Source of the DNA: an uncultured Erysipelotrichaceae bacterium
GTDB lineage: Bacteria; Bacillota_I; Bacilli_A; Erysipelotrichales; Erysipelotrichaceae
DNA: 38,411 nt
Reading direction: 5' to 3'
Assembly: GCA_947385085.1 (NCBI GenBank)
Contig: CANDJN010000018.1
Coordinates: 1 to 38,411 of the forward strand
Numbering within the stretch: the first letter of the stretch is position 1; the number at the start of each line of letters is the position of its first letter. A program made the position numbers and the translations under genes. Of the stretch, positions 15,543 through 24,606 are shown in pieces. The notes under the pieces were generated by a model, which saw only the letters and a program-made list of their open reading frames with translations, did no database searches and had not been told where the DNA came from.

Positions 15543-16397
15543 TTATCTCACCTTCTTATCACGGTGTGACTTATAACAATGATATTGATTCTTATAGTGC
15601 TGATACAGCCAGTTTGTTACGGAAATGGAGCGATGCTGGCCACCCGTACAGCCGATACAGACACATAAGTGATTTTTATTTTCCTGAGCATAGGACTCAA
15701 AACAGAAATCCAAATACTGGGTGATATGTGTTAACAGCTTTTGGGTTTCCGGCTTTTGAATCACATAATCATAGACCGCCGTATCATCACCGGTCAGTTC
15801 CTTCAGTTCTTCGATATAAAAGGGATTGGGCAGAAAGCGCATATCAAAAATGAGATCGGCATCTAACGGAACCCCATATTTATAACCGAACGATACGAAC
15901 GAAATACTGAACACTTGATGAGAGTCCATATTCAGTTTATCCATCAAAATCGCTTTTAGCTCTGCCTGTGACAATTTCGACGTATCGATGCGCATTAAGG
16001 AGCGGTCATTCAGGCTTTCAAACATATCACGTTCCACTTCAATCGCTTCTTCTAACGTATTTGCTTTGGAAAACATGAGCATCGGATGATGACGGCGCGT
16101 GAATTTATAGCGCAACAACAGCTGGTCGTTGCTGGCATCCAGAAATATCACCCGAACCTTCGCATCAATGTTTTCAAAGTAATTCAAAAACTTAGGATAG
16201 TCCATTGCCGTCGTTGCCAATGCGATATTGGCATAGCGGGGATCCGGCTGAGAATTGATGATTTCACCTAAGGAAGACAACAGCTGTACCGGAAACTGAT
16301 CAATACAGTGATAGCCCATATCCTCAAGAATACCCATAGCGGTTGTCTTGCCAGCTCCGGACATTCCGGTAACCAATAATATATTTTGTTGTGCCAT
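15543..16397 (-). CDS. rapZ: RapZ family nucleotide-binding protein
   Basis: 284 residues. The N-terminal P-loop is VTGMSGAGKTTAMGILED and the conserved C-terminal motif is CIGCTGGQHRSISV. RRHHPM and DMRFLPNPFYI are further family marks. In E. coli RapZ guides RNase E to the GlmZ small RNA; in Firmicutes (YvcJ) it binds and hydrolyses nucleotides and affects competence. ATG 16397 with AGAGGTGG is preferred over the GTG at 16406, because that GTG lies inside the ribosome site. First gene of the tight rapZ-yvcK-whiA set. Confidence 0.95.
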   Translation of the reverse strand: MAQQNILLVTGMSGAGKTTAMGILEDMGYHCIDQFPVQLLSSLGEIINSQPDPRYANIALATTAMDYPKFLNYFENIDAKVRVIFLDASNDQLLLRYKFTRRHHPMLMFSKANTLEEAIEVERDMFESLNDRSLMRIDTSKLSQAELKAILMDKLNMDSHQVFSISFVSFGYKYGVPLDADLIFDMRFLPNPFYIEELKELTGDDTAVYDYVIQKPETQKLLTHITQYLDFCFESYAQENKNHLCVCIGCTGGQHRSISVTNWLYQHYKNQYHCYKSHRDKKVR

Positions 16398-16442
16398 GCT
16401 TACCACCTCTTTATAAGTTTACCACAGCGAAGCCTTAGAAAT

Positions 16443-16871
16443 CTAGCTATACCTTTTTTTTGTGCGAATCGGAAAGCTTAGACACATGTCATGCACATCA
16501 CTGACCATTTCATCCAATTGCGCCTTGGTGACGTCACTTTTCATCACAAAGCGGTTATGTCCGGGCTTGGCATAGGTAATTTCCATCGCAATATGATTTC
16601 CGTTTGGTATTGCCTGAATCGTCAAATCCGGTTCGATAAAGCTTGAGGTATACGCTCGTCCGACCAACGCCCCGCTTAATCCCTTGCATAAATCCTGTAG
16701 CTCCATGCATGTTAGACATGGAGATACTGCGTTTTCGATCACAACCTCATCTTCCCAGGCCACTGCCACATTCAGCCAGTTATTGTCTTCATAGACGCTG
16801 TTCTCATCATATGGAAATTCATAGGAATCCATGCGTATTTCAATGTATTTTTCATCATTCTGTAGTTTCAT
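16443..16871 (-). CDS. WapI-like (immunity-type) protein
   Basis: 142 residues, soluble. The pattern KYIEIRMDSYEFPYD, then NNWLNVAVAWED, SPCLTCMELQDL and a final alpha/beta part resembles the WapI/YxiJ-style family of small proteins that protect against contact-dependent toxins. ATG 16871 with AAAGGAGTCAT is chosen; the upstream start at 16907 has no ribosome site. No toxin gene is nearby. It lies 45 bp ahead of rapZ and after the trxB terminator, so it is probably the first gene of the rapZ transcript. It may have a general role instead of immunity. The family call is moderate. Confidence 0.6.
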   Translation of the reverse strand: MKLQNDEKYIEIRMDSYEFPYDENSVYEDNNWLNVAVAWEDEVVIENAVSPCLTCMELQDLCKGLSGALVGRAYTSSFIEPDLTIQAIPNGNHIAMEITYAKPGHNRFVMKSDVTKAQLDEMVSDVHDMCLSFPIRTKKRYS

Positions 16872-16914
16872 ATGACTCCTTTGTTCGATAATCGCACTCT
16901 TTTTCATTCATACA

Positions 16915-16937
16915 AAAGAAGCACCGCTGTGGTGCTT
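16915..16937 (-). terminator. Probable terminator of trxB
   Basis: Minus strand stem AAGCACC / GGTGCTT with loop ACAGC, followed by CTTTTG, 14 bp after the trxB stop. The short T-run implies partial read-through into the WapI-like gene and rapZ. Confidence 0.6.
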
Positions 16938-16951
16938 GATTTTACGTCTTA

Positions 16952-17875
16952 TTAAATCCCGCGCAGCTGATGAAAGGCATGCTGAGCTGCGATAGCACCG
17001 TCGTTCACTGCCGTTACCACCTGACGCAAGGATTTCACAATGACGTCTCCTGCCCCGTAAATTCCATGGCAGCGCGTTTCACAATTCGCATCGACGACCA
17101 TATAGCCGCGCTCATCCAAAACATCCAAGTCCGCTAAAAAATCCGTAGCGGGATCCTGACCGATATAAGGGAAGACTCCCTGTACGCTCAAGGTCGTTTC
17201 TTCCTTTGTATTCACATCCGCAATGACGATGCCGCTGACCCTGATGCCATCATCACAAATGCGCTTTGGTACATGGTGGCGTATCACATGAATTTTATCA
17301 TTGGCAGCGATGTGATCCTGAACGATTTGATCAGCCCTGAATACATCGCGGCGAATGATGATGTGCACCTTATCCGCAAACTGGGTGAGATATTCCGCTT
17401 CCTCTAGCGCCGCATTGCCTCCGCCAATCACCGCTACCTCACGGTTTTTAAAGAAAGCACCGTCGCATACCGCGCAATAGGATACGCCGCGTCCGACGTT
17501 TGCTTCTTCACCGGGAATGTTGAGCATCCGCTCCTTAGTACCGCTTGCCACAATGACTGCCTTTGCCGTATAGGTAGTGCCATCCTCACAAATGACAGCC
17601 TTTTCACTTTCGTTGGCGATGACCTTAACGACATTGCCATAGGCATATTCACTGCCAAATGCAGTCGCGTGTTCAAACATCGCATCCGCAAGCTCCATTC
17701 CCTTGCCGGAAACGATTCCCGGCCAGTTTGCGATTTCATTTGTTTTAATCAGCTTTCCACCGGGTGCTCCAGCTTCCAGAATTACCGTTTTCAAACCGGC
17801 ACGGCTCGCATAAATTGAAGCACTCATTCCAGCCGGGCCACTGCCGATGATTACCAGATCGTATTGTCGCTCCAT
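16952..17875 (-). CDS. trxB: Thioredoxin reductase
   Basis: 307 residues. It reduces thioredoxin with NADPH through FAD. The FAD-binding GSGPAGMSASIYASRAG, redox motif CAVC (Cys134, Cys137), NADPH-binding VIGGGNAALEEAEYL and the C-terminal GIYGAGDV FAD motif are intact. The ATG has a perfect AAAGGAGG site. Its first 25 bp overlap the end of the lgt-ppaX fusion gene in another frame, showing coupled translation. It is the last gene of the uvrA-hprK-lgt-trxB transcript. Confidence 0.96.
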   Translation of the reverse strand: MERQYDLVIIGSGPAGMSASIYASRAGLKTVILEAGAPGGKLIKTNEIANWPGIVSGKGMELADAMFEHATAFGSEYAYGNVVKVIANESEKAVICEDGTTYTAKAVIVASGTKERMLNIPGEEANVGRGVSYCAVCDGAFFKNREVAVIGGGNAALEEAEYLTQFADKVHIIIRRDVFRADQIVQDHIAANDKIHVIRHHVPKRICDDGIRVSGIVIADVNTKEETTLSVQGVFPYIGQDPATDFLADLDVLDERGYMVVDANCETRCHGIYGAGDVIVKSLRQVVTAVNDGAIAAQHAFHQLRGI

Positions 17876-19323
17876 TCTATATCCTCCTTTACAATTTCAA
17901 TGATCTCTGTCAATTGATGAATTGTGCGACATGGCTTTGTCGCTATCAATTCTTGTTCGCGCGCGGGATCAAACGCCGCCGCCACAGAGAATGCCGCCAT
18001 GTTTTTACAGGCGATGACATCACTGGGGCTGTCGCCGACATAAATCACATCATCATGATTGTGATACAGCTTAGCACATGCCAGAATCAATCCTTCGGGA
18101 TTCGGCTTAGGATGCTCCATGTCATGAGCGCCGACAATCACATCAATGTATGGATCAAGATGAAATGCCTCCAATCCCATTCTGATCGTATGCTCAACCT
18201 TGTTGGAAACCACGCCTACCTGATAGCCGTTTTCCTTTAAATACTCCAGTGTTTCCTTTGCGCCCGCAAAGCCGCGTACATAGAGATTATGATTTTCATG
18301 ATTAAATGCCCGATAGTAAGCGATGATTTCGTCGATCTGTTCCTCGGGGAAATACTTGCCAAAGCTCTGTTTCAGCGTCGGACCGAGAAAGGACGACAAT
18401 TCCTGTTCGCTCAAATGGTGATTGGGCATATATTTCTGAAATGTATGACGAAACGATGCATAGATTAATTCCTTGGTATCCACAAGCGTGCCATCCAAAT
18501 CAAACAGCACCACCGGCTTTTGGCGACAGAATGGCCAAATATGCTGAAACAACCGATTCCAAACACCGAGAATGCCAAGGATGCCAATGGCAATGAAAAT
18601 CAGGGAAACGATCTGTGCCATTTTCAGTGATCCGATCATCAGCGCATCACTTCGCATTGTTTCTATCCAGAAGCGCACCACGCCATACCAGCTTAAATAC
18701 GCAAATACCAAATCACCGCGTTTTTTGCGTCCATGCTTGCGATAAACAAAGGTGATCAGCACCCAGCCAATCAAATTCAGAATGCTTTCATACAGGAAGG
18801 TCGGTTCACGATACTCCCCGACAATAAACATCTGTTCCTTGATAAAGGAGGGAAAAAAGCGATAATATCCTTCAGGTACTACACGGCCATACGCTTCCTG
18901 ATTGATGAAATTGCCCCAGCGGCCGATTGCCTGGGCAATGAGCACATTGGGGAAGATCGCATCCATCAAACGCAAGCCGTCCACCGCCCGTTTGCGAAAA
19001 TACCACAAGCCGAAGATTGTCGCCGCAATCAAGCCGCCATGAATGGCTAAGCCGCCCTCCCAAATATAGAAGATGCGAATCGGATCAGCGGCATAGCGTT
19101 CCCATTCAAACAGCACATAATACAGCCGTGCGCCGAGAATACCGATCGGCAACATATAGATGAAAAAGTCTTCAAATATTTCCTTCTCATATCCCCACTT
19201 CTTTAACGTGCGAATACTGATCACATAAGCTAACAGCGCTCCGCACAGGATGAAAAACGCATACCATGTGACCGTAATCGGACCGAAGCTCAATATTGTT
19301 TTCACATTCGGAAAAAATTCCAT
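17851..19323 (-). CDS. lgt: Lgt prolipoprotein transferase fused to PpaX-like HAD phosphatase
   Basis: 490 residues in one frame. Residues 1 to about 262 are Lgt, a seven-helix membrane enzyme that moves diacylglycerol from phosphatidylglycerol to the cysteine of prolipoproteins. Marks are GGLAIHGGLIAATIFG and the signature IGRWGNFINQEAYG. Residues about 270-490 are a HAD hydrolase: DLDGTLVDT at 275-283, VVSNKVEHT, GDSPSDVIACK. This half is very like PpaX, the pyrophosphatase that removes the pyrophosphate made by HPr kinase/phosphorylase. In Bacillus hprK, lgt and ppaX are separate adjacent genes, so here two neighbours have become one. ATG 19323 with GGGAGG is preferred to the GTG at 19341. 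The gene follows hprK at 14 bp and overlaps trxB. Confidence 0.93.
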   Translation of the reverse strand: MEFFPNVKTILSFGPITVTWYAFFILCGALLAYVISIRTLKKWGYEKEIFEDFFIYMLPIGILGARLYYVLFEWERYAADPIRIFYIWEGGLAIHGGLIAATIFGLWYFRKRAVDGLRLMDAIFPNVLIAQAIGRWGNFINQEAYGRVVPEGYYRFFPSFIKEQMFIVGEYREPTFLYESILNLIGWVLITFVYRKHGRKKRGDLVFAYLSWYGVVRFWIETMRSDALMIGSLKMAQIVSLIFIAIGILGILGVWNRLFQHIWPFCRQKPVVLFDLDGTLVDTKELIYASFRHTFQKYMPNHHLSEQELSSFLGPTLKQSFGKYFPEEQIDEIIAYYRAFNHENHNLYVRGFAGAKETLEYLKENGYQVGVVSNKVEHTIRMGLEAFHLDPYIDVIVGAHDMEHPKPNPEGLILACAKLYHNHDDVIYVGDSPSDVIACKNMAAFSVAAAFDPAREQELIATKPCRTIHQLTEIIEIVKEDIEWSDNTIW

Positions 19324-19337
19324 AAATAACCTCCCGC

Positions 19338-20279
19338 TCACTGTTCCTTGTTCTTCTCGATATAATCCAAAACCCGCTGTTCAAATTCCTTAGCGCTGTC
19401 CATGCCCATTTCACTGAGGATATAATTGGTCACCGCCGATTCGATAATAACCGCCATCGAACGTCCCTCACGCACCGGAATGATAATTTTGGGAATATCC
19501 ACTCCGAGAATACTGTCATATTTCTTTTCTTCAATGCCGACGCGATCATAATCCGCATTATCCTCCCATTTCACCAAGCTGATTTCCAGATTGACCTCTG
19601 CCTTGGGAATGATCGAAGCGATACCGAACATTCGCTGAACATTAATAATGCCGATGCCGCGAATTTCCAACATTCCCCTTAACAAATCGGGGGATTTTCC
19701 AACAATTTTATTATGAATGCGATAACAGTCCACCCGATCATCGGCCACCAGCTGATGTCCGCGCTTTACTAACTCTAACGCAATCTCCGATTTTCCCATA
19801 CCGCTGTCACCGCGAATCAGCACCCCTTTATCATAGATGCTGATCAGGCCGCCGTGCAGACTGTCGCTGGTTGCCAATCCTTCATCTAAAAACGCAACGA
19901 TATCGACGATCAGGCGTGAAGTAGAGGCACTGCTTAAAAAGATCGGAAACTTTTTGCGTTTGGCAATGCGTTTTAAGATCGGCGGACAAGTATGACTTTT
20001 TGAAATGATGATCGCCGGTGTTTGCTTATCGGTGATAAAATCAAATGACTTGCGCTGTTTCTTTTCACTCATCGTTTTGATATAGGATATTTCCTTATCG
20101 CCTAAAATCACTAAGCGGCGATTCTGAGAATGATCAAAATAGCCTGCCAGCTCCAAGCCGGGTCGATTGGTATCGGCGATTTCAATTTGTCGATCTAAGC
20201 TCGCATCCGTTCCGCAGATCTGTTCAAAATTGAAGTATGCCTGCAGACTGCGCACCGTCACAAACTTTTTTTCTTCCAT
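19338..20279 (-). CDS. hprK: HPr kinase/phosphorylase
   Basis: 313 residues, the normal length. It phosphorylates Ser46 of HPr and, with phosphate, reverses the reaction to yield pyrophosphate; it is the sensor of Firmicutes carbon catabolite repression. The P-loop GDSGMGKSE (157-165), the conserved His142 in LHGG, and the signature LLEIRGIGIINVQ are all present. Its start codon directly follows the uvrA stop, with GGAGGGAAGG inside the end of uvrA. The PpaX-like phosphatase that would consume its pyrophosphate is fused to the next gene product. Confidence 0.96.
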   Translation of the reverse strand: MEEKKFVTVRSLQAYFNFEQICGTDASLDRQIEIADTNRPGLELAGYFDHSQNRRLVILGDKEISYIKTMSEKKQRKSFDFITDKQTPAIIISKSHTCPPILKRIAKRKKFPIFLSSASTSRLIVDIVAFLDEGLATSDSLHGGLISIYDKGVLIRGDSGMGKSEIALELVKRGHQLVADDRVDCYRIHNKIVGKSPDLLRGMLEIRGIGIINVQRMFGIASIIPKAEVNLEISLVKWEDNADYDRVGIEEKKYDSILGVDIPKIIIPVREGRSMAVIIESAVTNYILSEMGMDSAKEFEQRVLDYIEKNKEQ

Positions 20280-23102
20280 CTACCTTCCCTCCAGTACCCG
20301 CTTCAAATATTGTCCAGTGTAGCTGTTTTCCACTTGGGCGATTGTCTCCGGTGTTCCTTCTGCCATGACCTGTCCCCCTTCATCTCCCCCTTCCGGACCC
20401 AAGTCAATAATGTGATCCGCGCATTTAATCATGTCGAGATTGTGCTCAATCACCAATACCGTATCGCCGTTATCGACAATCCGCTGTAGCACTTCCAATA
20501 ATTTTTTCACATCATGGGTATGTAAGCCGGTGGTCGGCTCATCTAAGACAAAGAGTGTTTTTCCGGTTGCCTTGCGCTGTAATTCACTGGCAAGCTTGAC
20601 CCGCTGTGCCTCGCCGCCTGATAAGGTGGTCGCACTTTGTCCCAATTTGATGTAGCCAAGTCCCACATCCTTTAACGTCTGTAGCTTATGACGTATTTTC
20701 GCAACATTCGCAAAGAAATCAATCGCTTCCTCGACGCTCATTTCCAATACATCATAGATGTTTTTGCCTTTATAGGTGACCTGTAGCGTTTCCTCATTAT
20801 AGCGTCGTCCGCCGCATTCCTCACAGGGTACATATACATCCGGTAAAAAGTGCATGGAAATGCGTAGGATGCCATCGCCTTGACAAGCTTCACAGCGTCC
20901 GCCCTTGACATTGAATGAAAAGCGACCCTTTTCATAGCCGCGCATTTTCGCATCCGGCGTCTGCGCGAAGAGATCGCGAATATCATCAAAGACACCTGTG
21001 TAGGTGGCCGGATTGGAGCGCGGAGTGCGGCCGATCGGGTCTTGGGAAATGTCGATAATTTTATCGATATGCTGCAAACCCTTGATTTTCTTATGCTTGC
21101 CTGGTTTGATCTTGGCTCTTCCCAATTCATGCATAATGCCCTTGGAGAGAACCTCGTTTACTAAGGAGGACTTCCCGCTGCCCGATACACCGGTCACCAC
21201 AATAAGTTTTCCCAACGGAAATTTCACGCTGATATGCTTTAAATTATTTTCATGCGCATCTACGACCTCAAGCACCTTGCGGTTGCCTTTGCGCCGTACG
21301 GTTGGTATTTCAATTTTTCGTTTGCCGCTGAGATATTGACCGGTTAATGACTGCTCGTTGTTCATGACCTCTTCAGGAGTTCCGCATGCGACCACCGCAC
21401 CGCCGTGAACCCCGGCACCCGGGCCGATGTCGATGATGTAATCGCTGGCGCGCATCGTGTCTTCATCGTGTTCCACCACAATCAAAGAATTGCCTAAATC
21501 GCGCATATTTTTCAGTGTATCAATCAAGCGATCGTTATCGCGCTGGTGTAAGCCGATGCTCGGTTCATCCAAAACATAAAGCACGCCGCTTAAATGCGAA
21601 CCGATCTGAGTAGCCAGGCGAATCCGCTGTGCTTCCCCGCCAGAAAGCGTTCCCGCCAAGCGATCCAGCGTCAAATAGGACAGACCGACATTGTTTAGAA
21701 AATGCAAGCGATCGCGTATTTCCTTTAATACCAACTTGGCAATCTCCTGTTGTTGGGGTGTTAATGTCAGCTGATCCATAAACGCAATGGCTTGAACGAC
21801 TGACATCTGCGTCCATTCATTAATGTTGAGACCGCCGACTCGCACTGCCAGAGCCTGCTTGTTCAAGCGCTTCCCGCCGCAAGTGGGACATGGCGCCTCC
21901 GCCAAAAACGTCGCATACCATTCGCGCGACATCTGTGAGGTAGTCTCCATGTAGCGTCGTTCAATCAGCGTACAAACTCCTTCAATAAATTCCGTTTTCT
22001 TGGTCATATTACCGGATTTGGAATAGATATGATACGTAATCGGATCATGTGATCCATTTAATATGATATCCATTTCCTTTTTCGATAAGTCCTTAATCGG
22101 CTTATCAATATCAATGGCATAAAAATCGCACAATGCCTTGAACCGCTGCCATTCCAGATTTTCTTTGGCAATGATATTTTTATAATAGATGATACCGCCT
22201 TGACGTATGCTTTTATTGCGATCCGGTATCAAATAGTCCACATCGACCTTTTGCGTAGTTCCCAAGCCCTTGCATGTATCGCACGCTCCAAACGGTGCGT
22301 TAAAGGAAAATAGCCTTGGCTCTAACCGCGGAATCGTAAAACCGCAATATTTACAAGAATAGTTGCTGGAAAAAAGTTCTTCCTTCTGATCGTACAATAC
22401 CACAACCAAACCATCACTCAGCTTTAACGCTGTTTCTAAAGAATCATGAAGGCGGGAGCGATCATCGCTTTTCACGATGCGATCAACCACAACATCAATG
22501 TTATGCTTCTTGTTTTTTTCTAACGGCGCTACTTCCTCGAGTCTTTGCATTACACCATCAATGCGAACGCGGATATAGCCTTCTTTTTGAAGCCTTTCCA
22601 GCAAATCCTTATGCGTACCCTTAGCGCCGTGCACGGCCGGGGACAAAATTGTCAAGCGCGTGTGATCCGGCAGTTCCATAATGCGATCGACCATCTGCTT
22701 GATTGTCTGACTGGTGATCGGTTCATTGTGATTAGGACAATACGGAACACCGATGCGCGCATACAATAAACGCAGATAATCGTAAATCTCTGTAACTGTG
22801 CCAACCGTAGAGCGGGGATTATTACTGGTGGTTTTCTGATCGATGGAAATCGCCGGGGATAATCCTTCAATGGAATCGACATCCGGCTTCTCGCTATTGC
22901 CTAAAAACTGCCGTGCATAAGCTGACAAGCTCTCCACATAACGGCGCTGTCCTTCCGCATATATCGTATCAAAAGCCAGTGATGTCTTTCCCGAACCGGA
23001 AACACCGGTCATGATCACAAACTGATCCCGCGGTACTTTCACATCAATGTTTTTTAAGTTATTCTCTCGTGCACCTTTGATCTCTATGAAATCGTGTTTC
23101 AT
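20280..23102 (-). CDS. uvrA: UvrABC excinuclease subunit A
   Basis: 940 residues, typical. It recognises bulky DNA lesions and loads UvrB for nucleotide excision repair. It has two ABC ATPase modules: Walker A TGVSGSGKTSLAFDT near the start and TGVSGSGKSSLVNEV past the middle, with signatures TLSGGEAQRIRLA and TLSGGEAQRVKLA. Zinc-finger cysteines are present (CKYCGF, CDTCKG; CEACQGDG, CEECGG). The start follows a GAGGTGATG site. uvrB is not in the window. First gene of the uvrA-hprK-lgt/ppaX-trxB operon. A TATAAT -10 on the minus strand at 23136-23131 is a likely promoter element. Confidence 0.98.
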   Translation of the reverse strand: MKHDFIEIKGARENNLKNIDVKVPRDQFVIMTGVSGSGKTSLAFDTIYAEGQRRYVESLSAYARQFLGNSEKPDVDSIEGLSPAISIDQKTTSNNPRSTVGTVTEIYDYLRLLYARIGVPYCPNHNEPITSQTIKQMVDRIMELPDHTRLTILSPAVHGAKGTHKDLLERLQKEGYIRVRIDGVMQRLEEVAPLEKNKKHNIDVVVDRIVKSDDRSRLHDSLETALKLSDGLVVVLYDQKEELFSSNYSCKYCGFTIPRLEPRLFSFNAPFGACDTCKGLGTTQKVDVDYLIPDRNKSIRQGGIIYYKNIIAKENLEWQRFKALCDFYAIDIDKPIKDLSKKEMDIILNGSHDPITYHIYSKSGNMTKKTEFIEGVCTLIERRYMETTSQMSREWYATFLAEAPCPTCGGKRLNKQALAVRVGGLNINEWTQMSVVQAIAFMDQLTLTPQQQEIAKLVLKEIRDRLHFLNNVGLSYLTLDRLAGTLSGGEAQRIRLATQIGSHLSGVLYVLDEPSIGLHQRDNDRLIDTLKNMRDLGNSLIVVEHDEDTMRASDYIIDIGPGAGVHGGAVVACGTPEEVMNNEQSLTGQYLSGKRKIEIPTVRRKGNRKVLEVVDAHENNLKHISVKFPLGKLIVVTGVSGSGKSSLVNEVLSKGIMHELGRAKIKPGKHKKIKGLQHIDKIIDISQDPIGRTPRSNPATYTGVFDDIRDLFAQTPDAKMRGYEKGRFSFNVKGGRCEACQGDGILRISMHFLPDVYVPCEECGGRRYNEETLQVTYKGKNIYDVLEMSVEEAIDFFANVAKIRHKLQTLKDVGLGYIKLGQSATTLSGGEAQRVKLASELQRKATGKTLFVLDEPTTGLHTHDVKKLLEVLQRIVDNGDTVLVIEHNLDMIKCADHIIDLGPEGGDEGGQVMAEGTPETIAQVENSYTGQYLKRVLEGR

Positions 23103-23130
23103 TTCTGCATCACCTCAAAACATCCCCTAT

Positions 23131-23136
23131 ATTATA
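23131..23136 (-). promoter_or_regulatory. Candidate -10 of uvrA operon
   Basis: Perfect TATAAT read on the minus strand, preceded by TG, 28 bp upstream of the uvrA start. No good -35 hexamer at 17 bp was found. No LexA box was recognised. Confidence 0.4.
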
Positions 23137-23244
23137 CATTAGTATTGACGAATCTCCTAATTTTTAGCAACTTTTTTTTCGCTTTTTTTCTTATTGATAC
23201 GAGTCCATTCATGGGCTATCGTCCATGCGCAATAAAACAGATAA

Positions 23245-23253
23245 CATATAGTA
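23245..23253 (+). promoter_or_regulatory. Possible mother-cell sporulation -10 of collagen-like gene
   Basis: CATATAGTA fits the CATANNNTA pattern of sigma-K and is one base from the sigma-E -10. It lies 47 bp before the start codon. A clear -35 element was not identified. The match gains weight only because the gene looks like a spore-surface protein. Confidence 0.3.
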
Positions 23254-23299
23254 GTGTTGAAACAAAGACCATGTTTCAGGAAGGAAGGGTGATTTCCAA

Positions 23300-24061
23300 A
23301 TGTATCGCAATAACTGTTACTACAACGATGATTGCTTTGATGATTTTGATGGCTGCGGCTGTGACTGTGACTGTGATCCCTGCATGGATATGTGCTGTCC
23401 CGATCCCTGCTGCAATCACATGGAAACAATTGTCGGACCGACCGGACCGCGCGGACTGCGAGGCGCGACCGGACCGCAAGGACCCAGAGGAATTCAAGGT
23501 ATGCAAGGACCGCAAGGTGTCAGCGGACCGCGTGGTTTGCAAGGTGTGACCGGACCGCAAGGTGTTATGGGTCCTCAGGGTATTACCGGACCGCAAGGTG
23601 AATGTGGCGGATGCGGCGCAACCGGCGCAACAGGTCCCACAGGTCCACAAGGCGCAACCGGACCGGCCGGCGCAACCGGAGCTCAAGGTATGCAAGGCAT
23701 TCAGGGTATTCCTGGCGCTACCGGAGCAACCGGACCGCAAGGCGCAATGGGACCGCAAGGCGCGCAAGGACTGCCCGGCGTAACCGGACCGCGCGGTGAA
23801 ATGGGACCAATGGGCGCAACGGGTCCTCAAGGCCCGCAAGGAATTCACGGTGTAACCGGCGCAACCGGAGCCACTGGCGCTACAGGTGCTACAGGCGCAA
23901 CGCCGGCTTTAACGATCGGCACTGTCACCACCGGGGCTCCCGGAACGGTAGCTTCCGCTACGATTACCGGCACAGCTCCGAACTTTATCTTAAATCTGGT
24001 GATCCCGCAAGGACCAACTGGCCCAACCGGACCCAAAGGCGGACATTCAAATAACGAATAG
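23300..24061 (+). CDS. BclA-like collagen-repeat protein, likely spore surface
   Basis: 253 residues. Residues 1-45 hold eleven cysteines with alternating CDCDCDPC and CC pairs. Residues 46-201 are 52 uninterrupted Gly-X-Y triplets, rich in GPQ and GAT, that would form a collagen triple helix. Two cysteines sit inside it (GEC-GGC). Residues 202-245 are a small hydrophobic beta-rich tail (ALTIGTVTTGAPGTV, then NFILNLVIPQG), seen as the C-terminal module in many bacterial collagen-like proteins. The end returns to GPTGPTGPKG. BclA-type proteins make the hair-like nap of the exosporium. Here the usual short BclA leader is replaced by the cysteine-rich head, which may crosslink into a spore coat (inference). 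AAGGAAGGGTG ribosome site; monocistronic with a terminator. Confidence 0.85.
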   Translation: MYRNNCYYNDDCFDDFDGCGCDCDCDPCMDMCCPDPCCNHMETIVGPTGPRGLRGATGPQGPRGIQGMQGPQGVSGPRGLQGVTGPQGVMGPQGITGPQGECGGCGATGATGPTGPQGATGPAGATGAQGMQGIQGIPGATGATGPQGAMGPQGAQGLPGVTGPRGEMGPMGATGPQGPQGIHGVTGATGATGATGATGATPALTIGTVTTGAPGTVASATITGTAPNFILNLVIPQGPTGPTGPKGGHSNNE

Positions 24062-24067
24062 TCGCTT

Positions 24068-24109
24068 AAAAGGGTGAACAGTGTTATATGGGCACTGTAT
24101 GCCCTTTTT
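24068..24109 (+). terminator. Terminator of the collagen-like gene
   Basis: Stem AAAGGG...CAGTG pairs with CACTG...CCCTTT across a loop, with a bulge, followed by a T-run, 7 bp after the stop. Confidence 0.8.
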
Positions 24110-24211
24110 CTATTTCCACACATCACCTGAGCTTTACATTATTTTCATTGAAGCTACTTTGATAAAATGAGGAATGATATCGTAGAGATATGATGATTAA
24201 AAAAAGACCTT

Positions 24212-24498
24212 ATGGAATTCAAATTTGATCAGGCTTATCATGATGTACATTTATATACAAAGGTTAAAATATTGAAGATATTAATAATATTATTCAAGAA
24301 ATCTATATCGAAGTATACAAACAAATAGCACATATCGAGCGCATTCAAAACATTGAAACCCATGCACAGGAATTGCCAAAAACGATAATAAGAGGCATTA
24401 TGGGTGTCTCAATCAACGGAACATATTTTTCCTCAATGATAAAAATAGGATCTGAACAGTTTGACCAGATTCCCATAGATAAAAATATTGAGAGCTAA
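24212..24498 (+). pseudogene. Frameshifted remnant of a small protein gene
   Basis: An ATG at 24212 opens MEFKFDQAYHDVHLYTKVKI. The likely continuation is one frame away from 24268 to a TAA at 24496 (NIEDINNIIQEIYIEVYKQI, later IIRGIMGVSINGTYF). The two frames together read like one protein split by a frameshift near 24270. EDINNIIQEIYIEVYKQI recalls ECF sigma region 2, but the rest does not fit, so the family is uncertain. No ribosome site precedes the ATG. It fills the otherwise empty 500 bp between the collagen gene and rpoN. Confidence 0.45.
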
Positions 24499-24606
24499 CC
24501 ATCCAGAACGTTGTTCTTAAAATCATTTGAGAACAGTTAAAATAAAGCGATCAGGCATCTCCGAGCCAAAATATTCTTCCTTCCATTGATAATGAAACGG
24601 TAATCA

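Noticed and set aside
23276..23848. Long reading frames antisense to and in other frames of the collagen-like gene
   Set aside because: They arise from the repeated GGN triplets, have Arg/Ser/Thr-rich low-complexity translations and no ribosome sites.
23436..23900. Repetitive DNA that could look like a CRISPR or satellite array
   Set aside because: The period is 9 bases or its multiples and encodes Gly-X-Y triplets; there are no conserved repeats with unique spacers.
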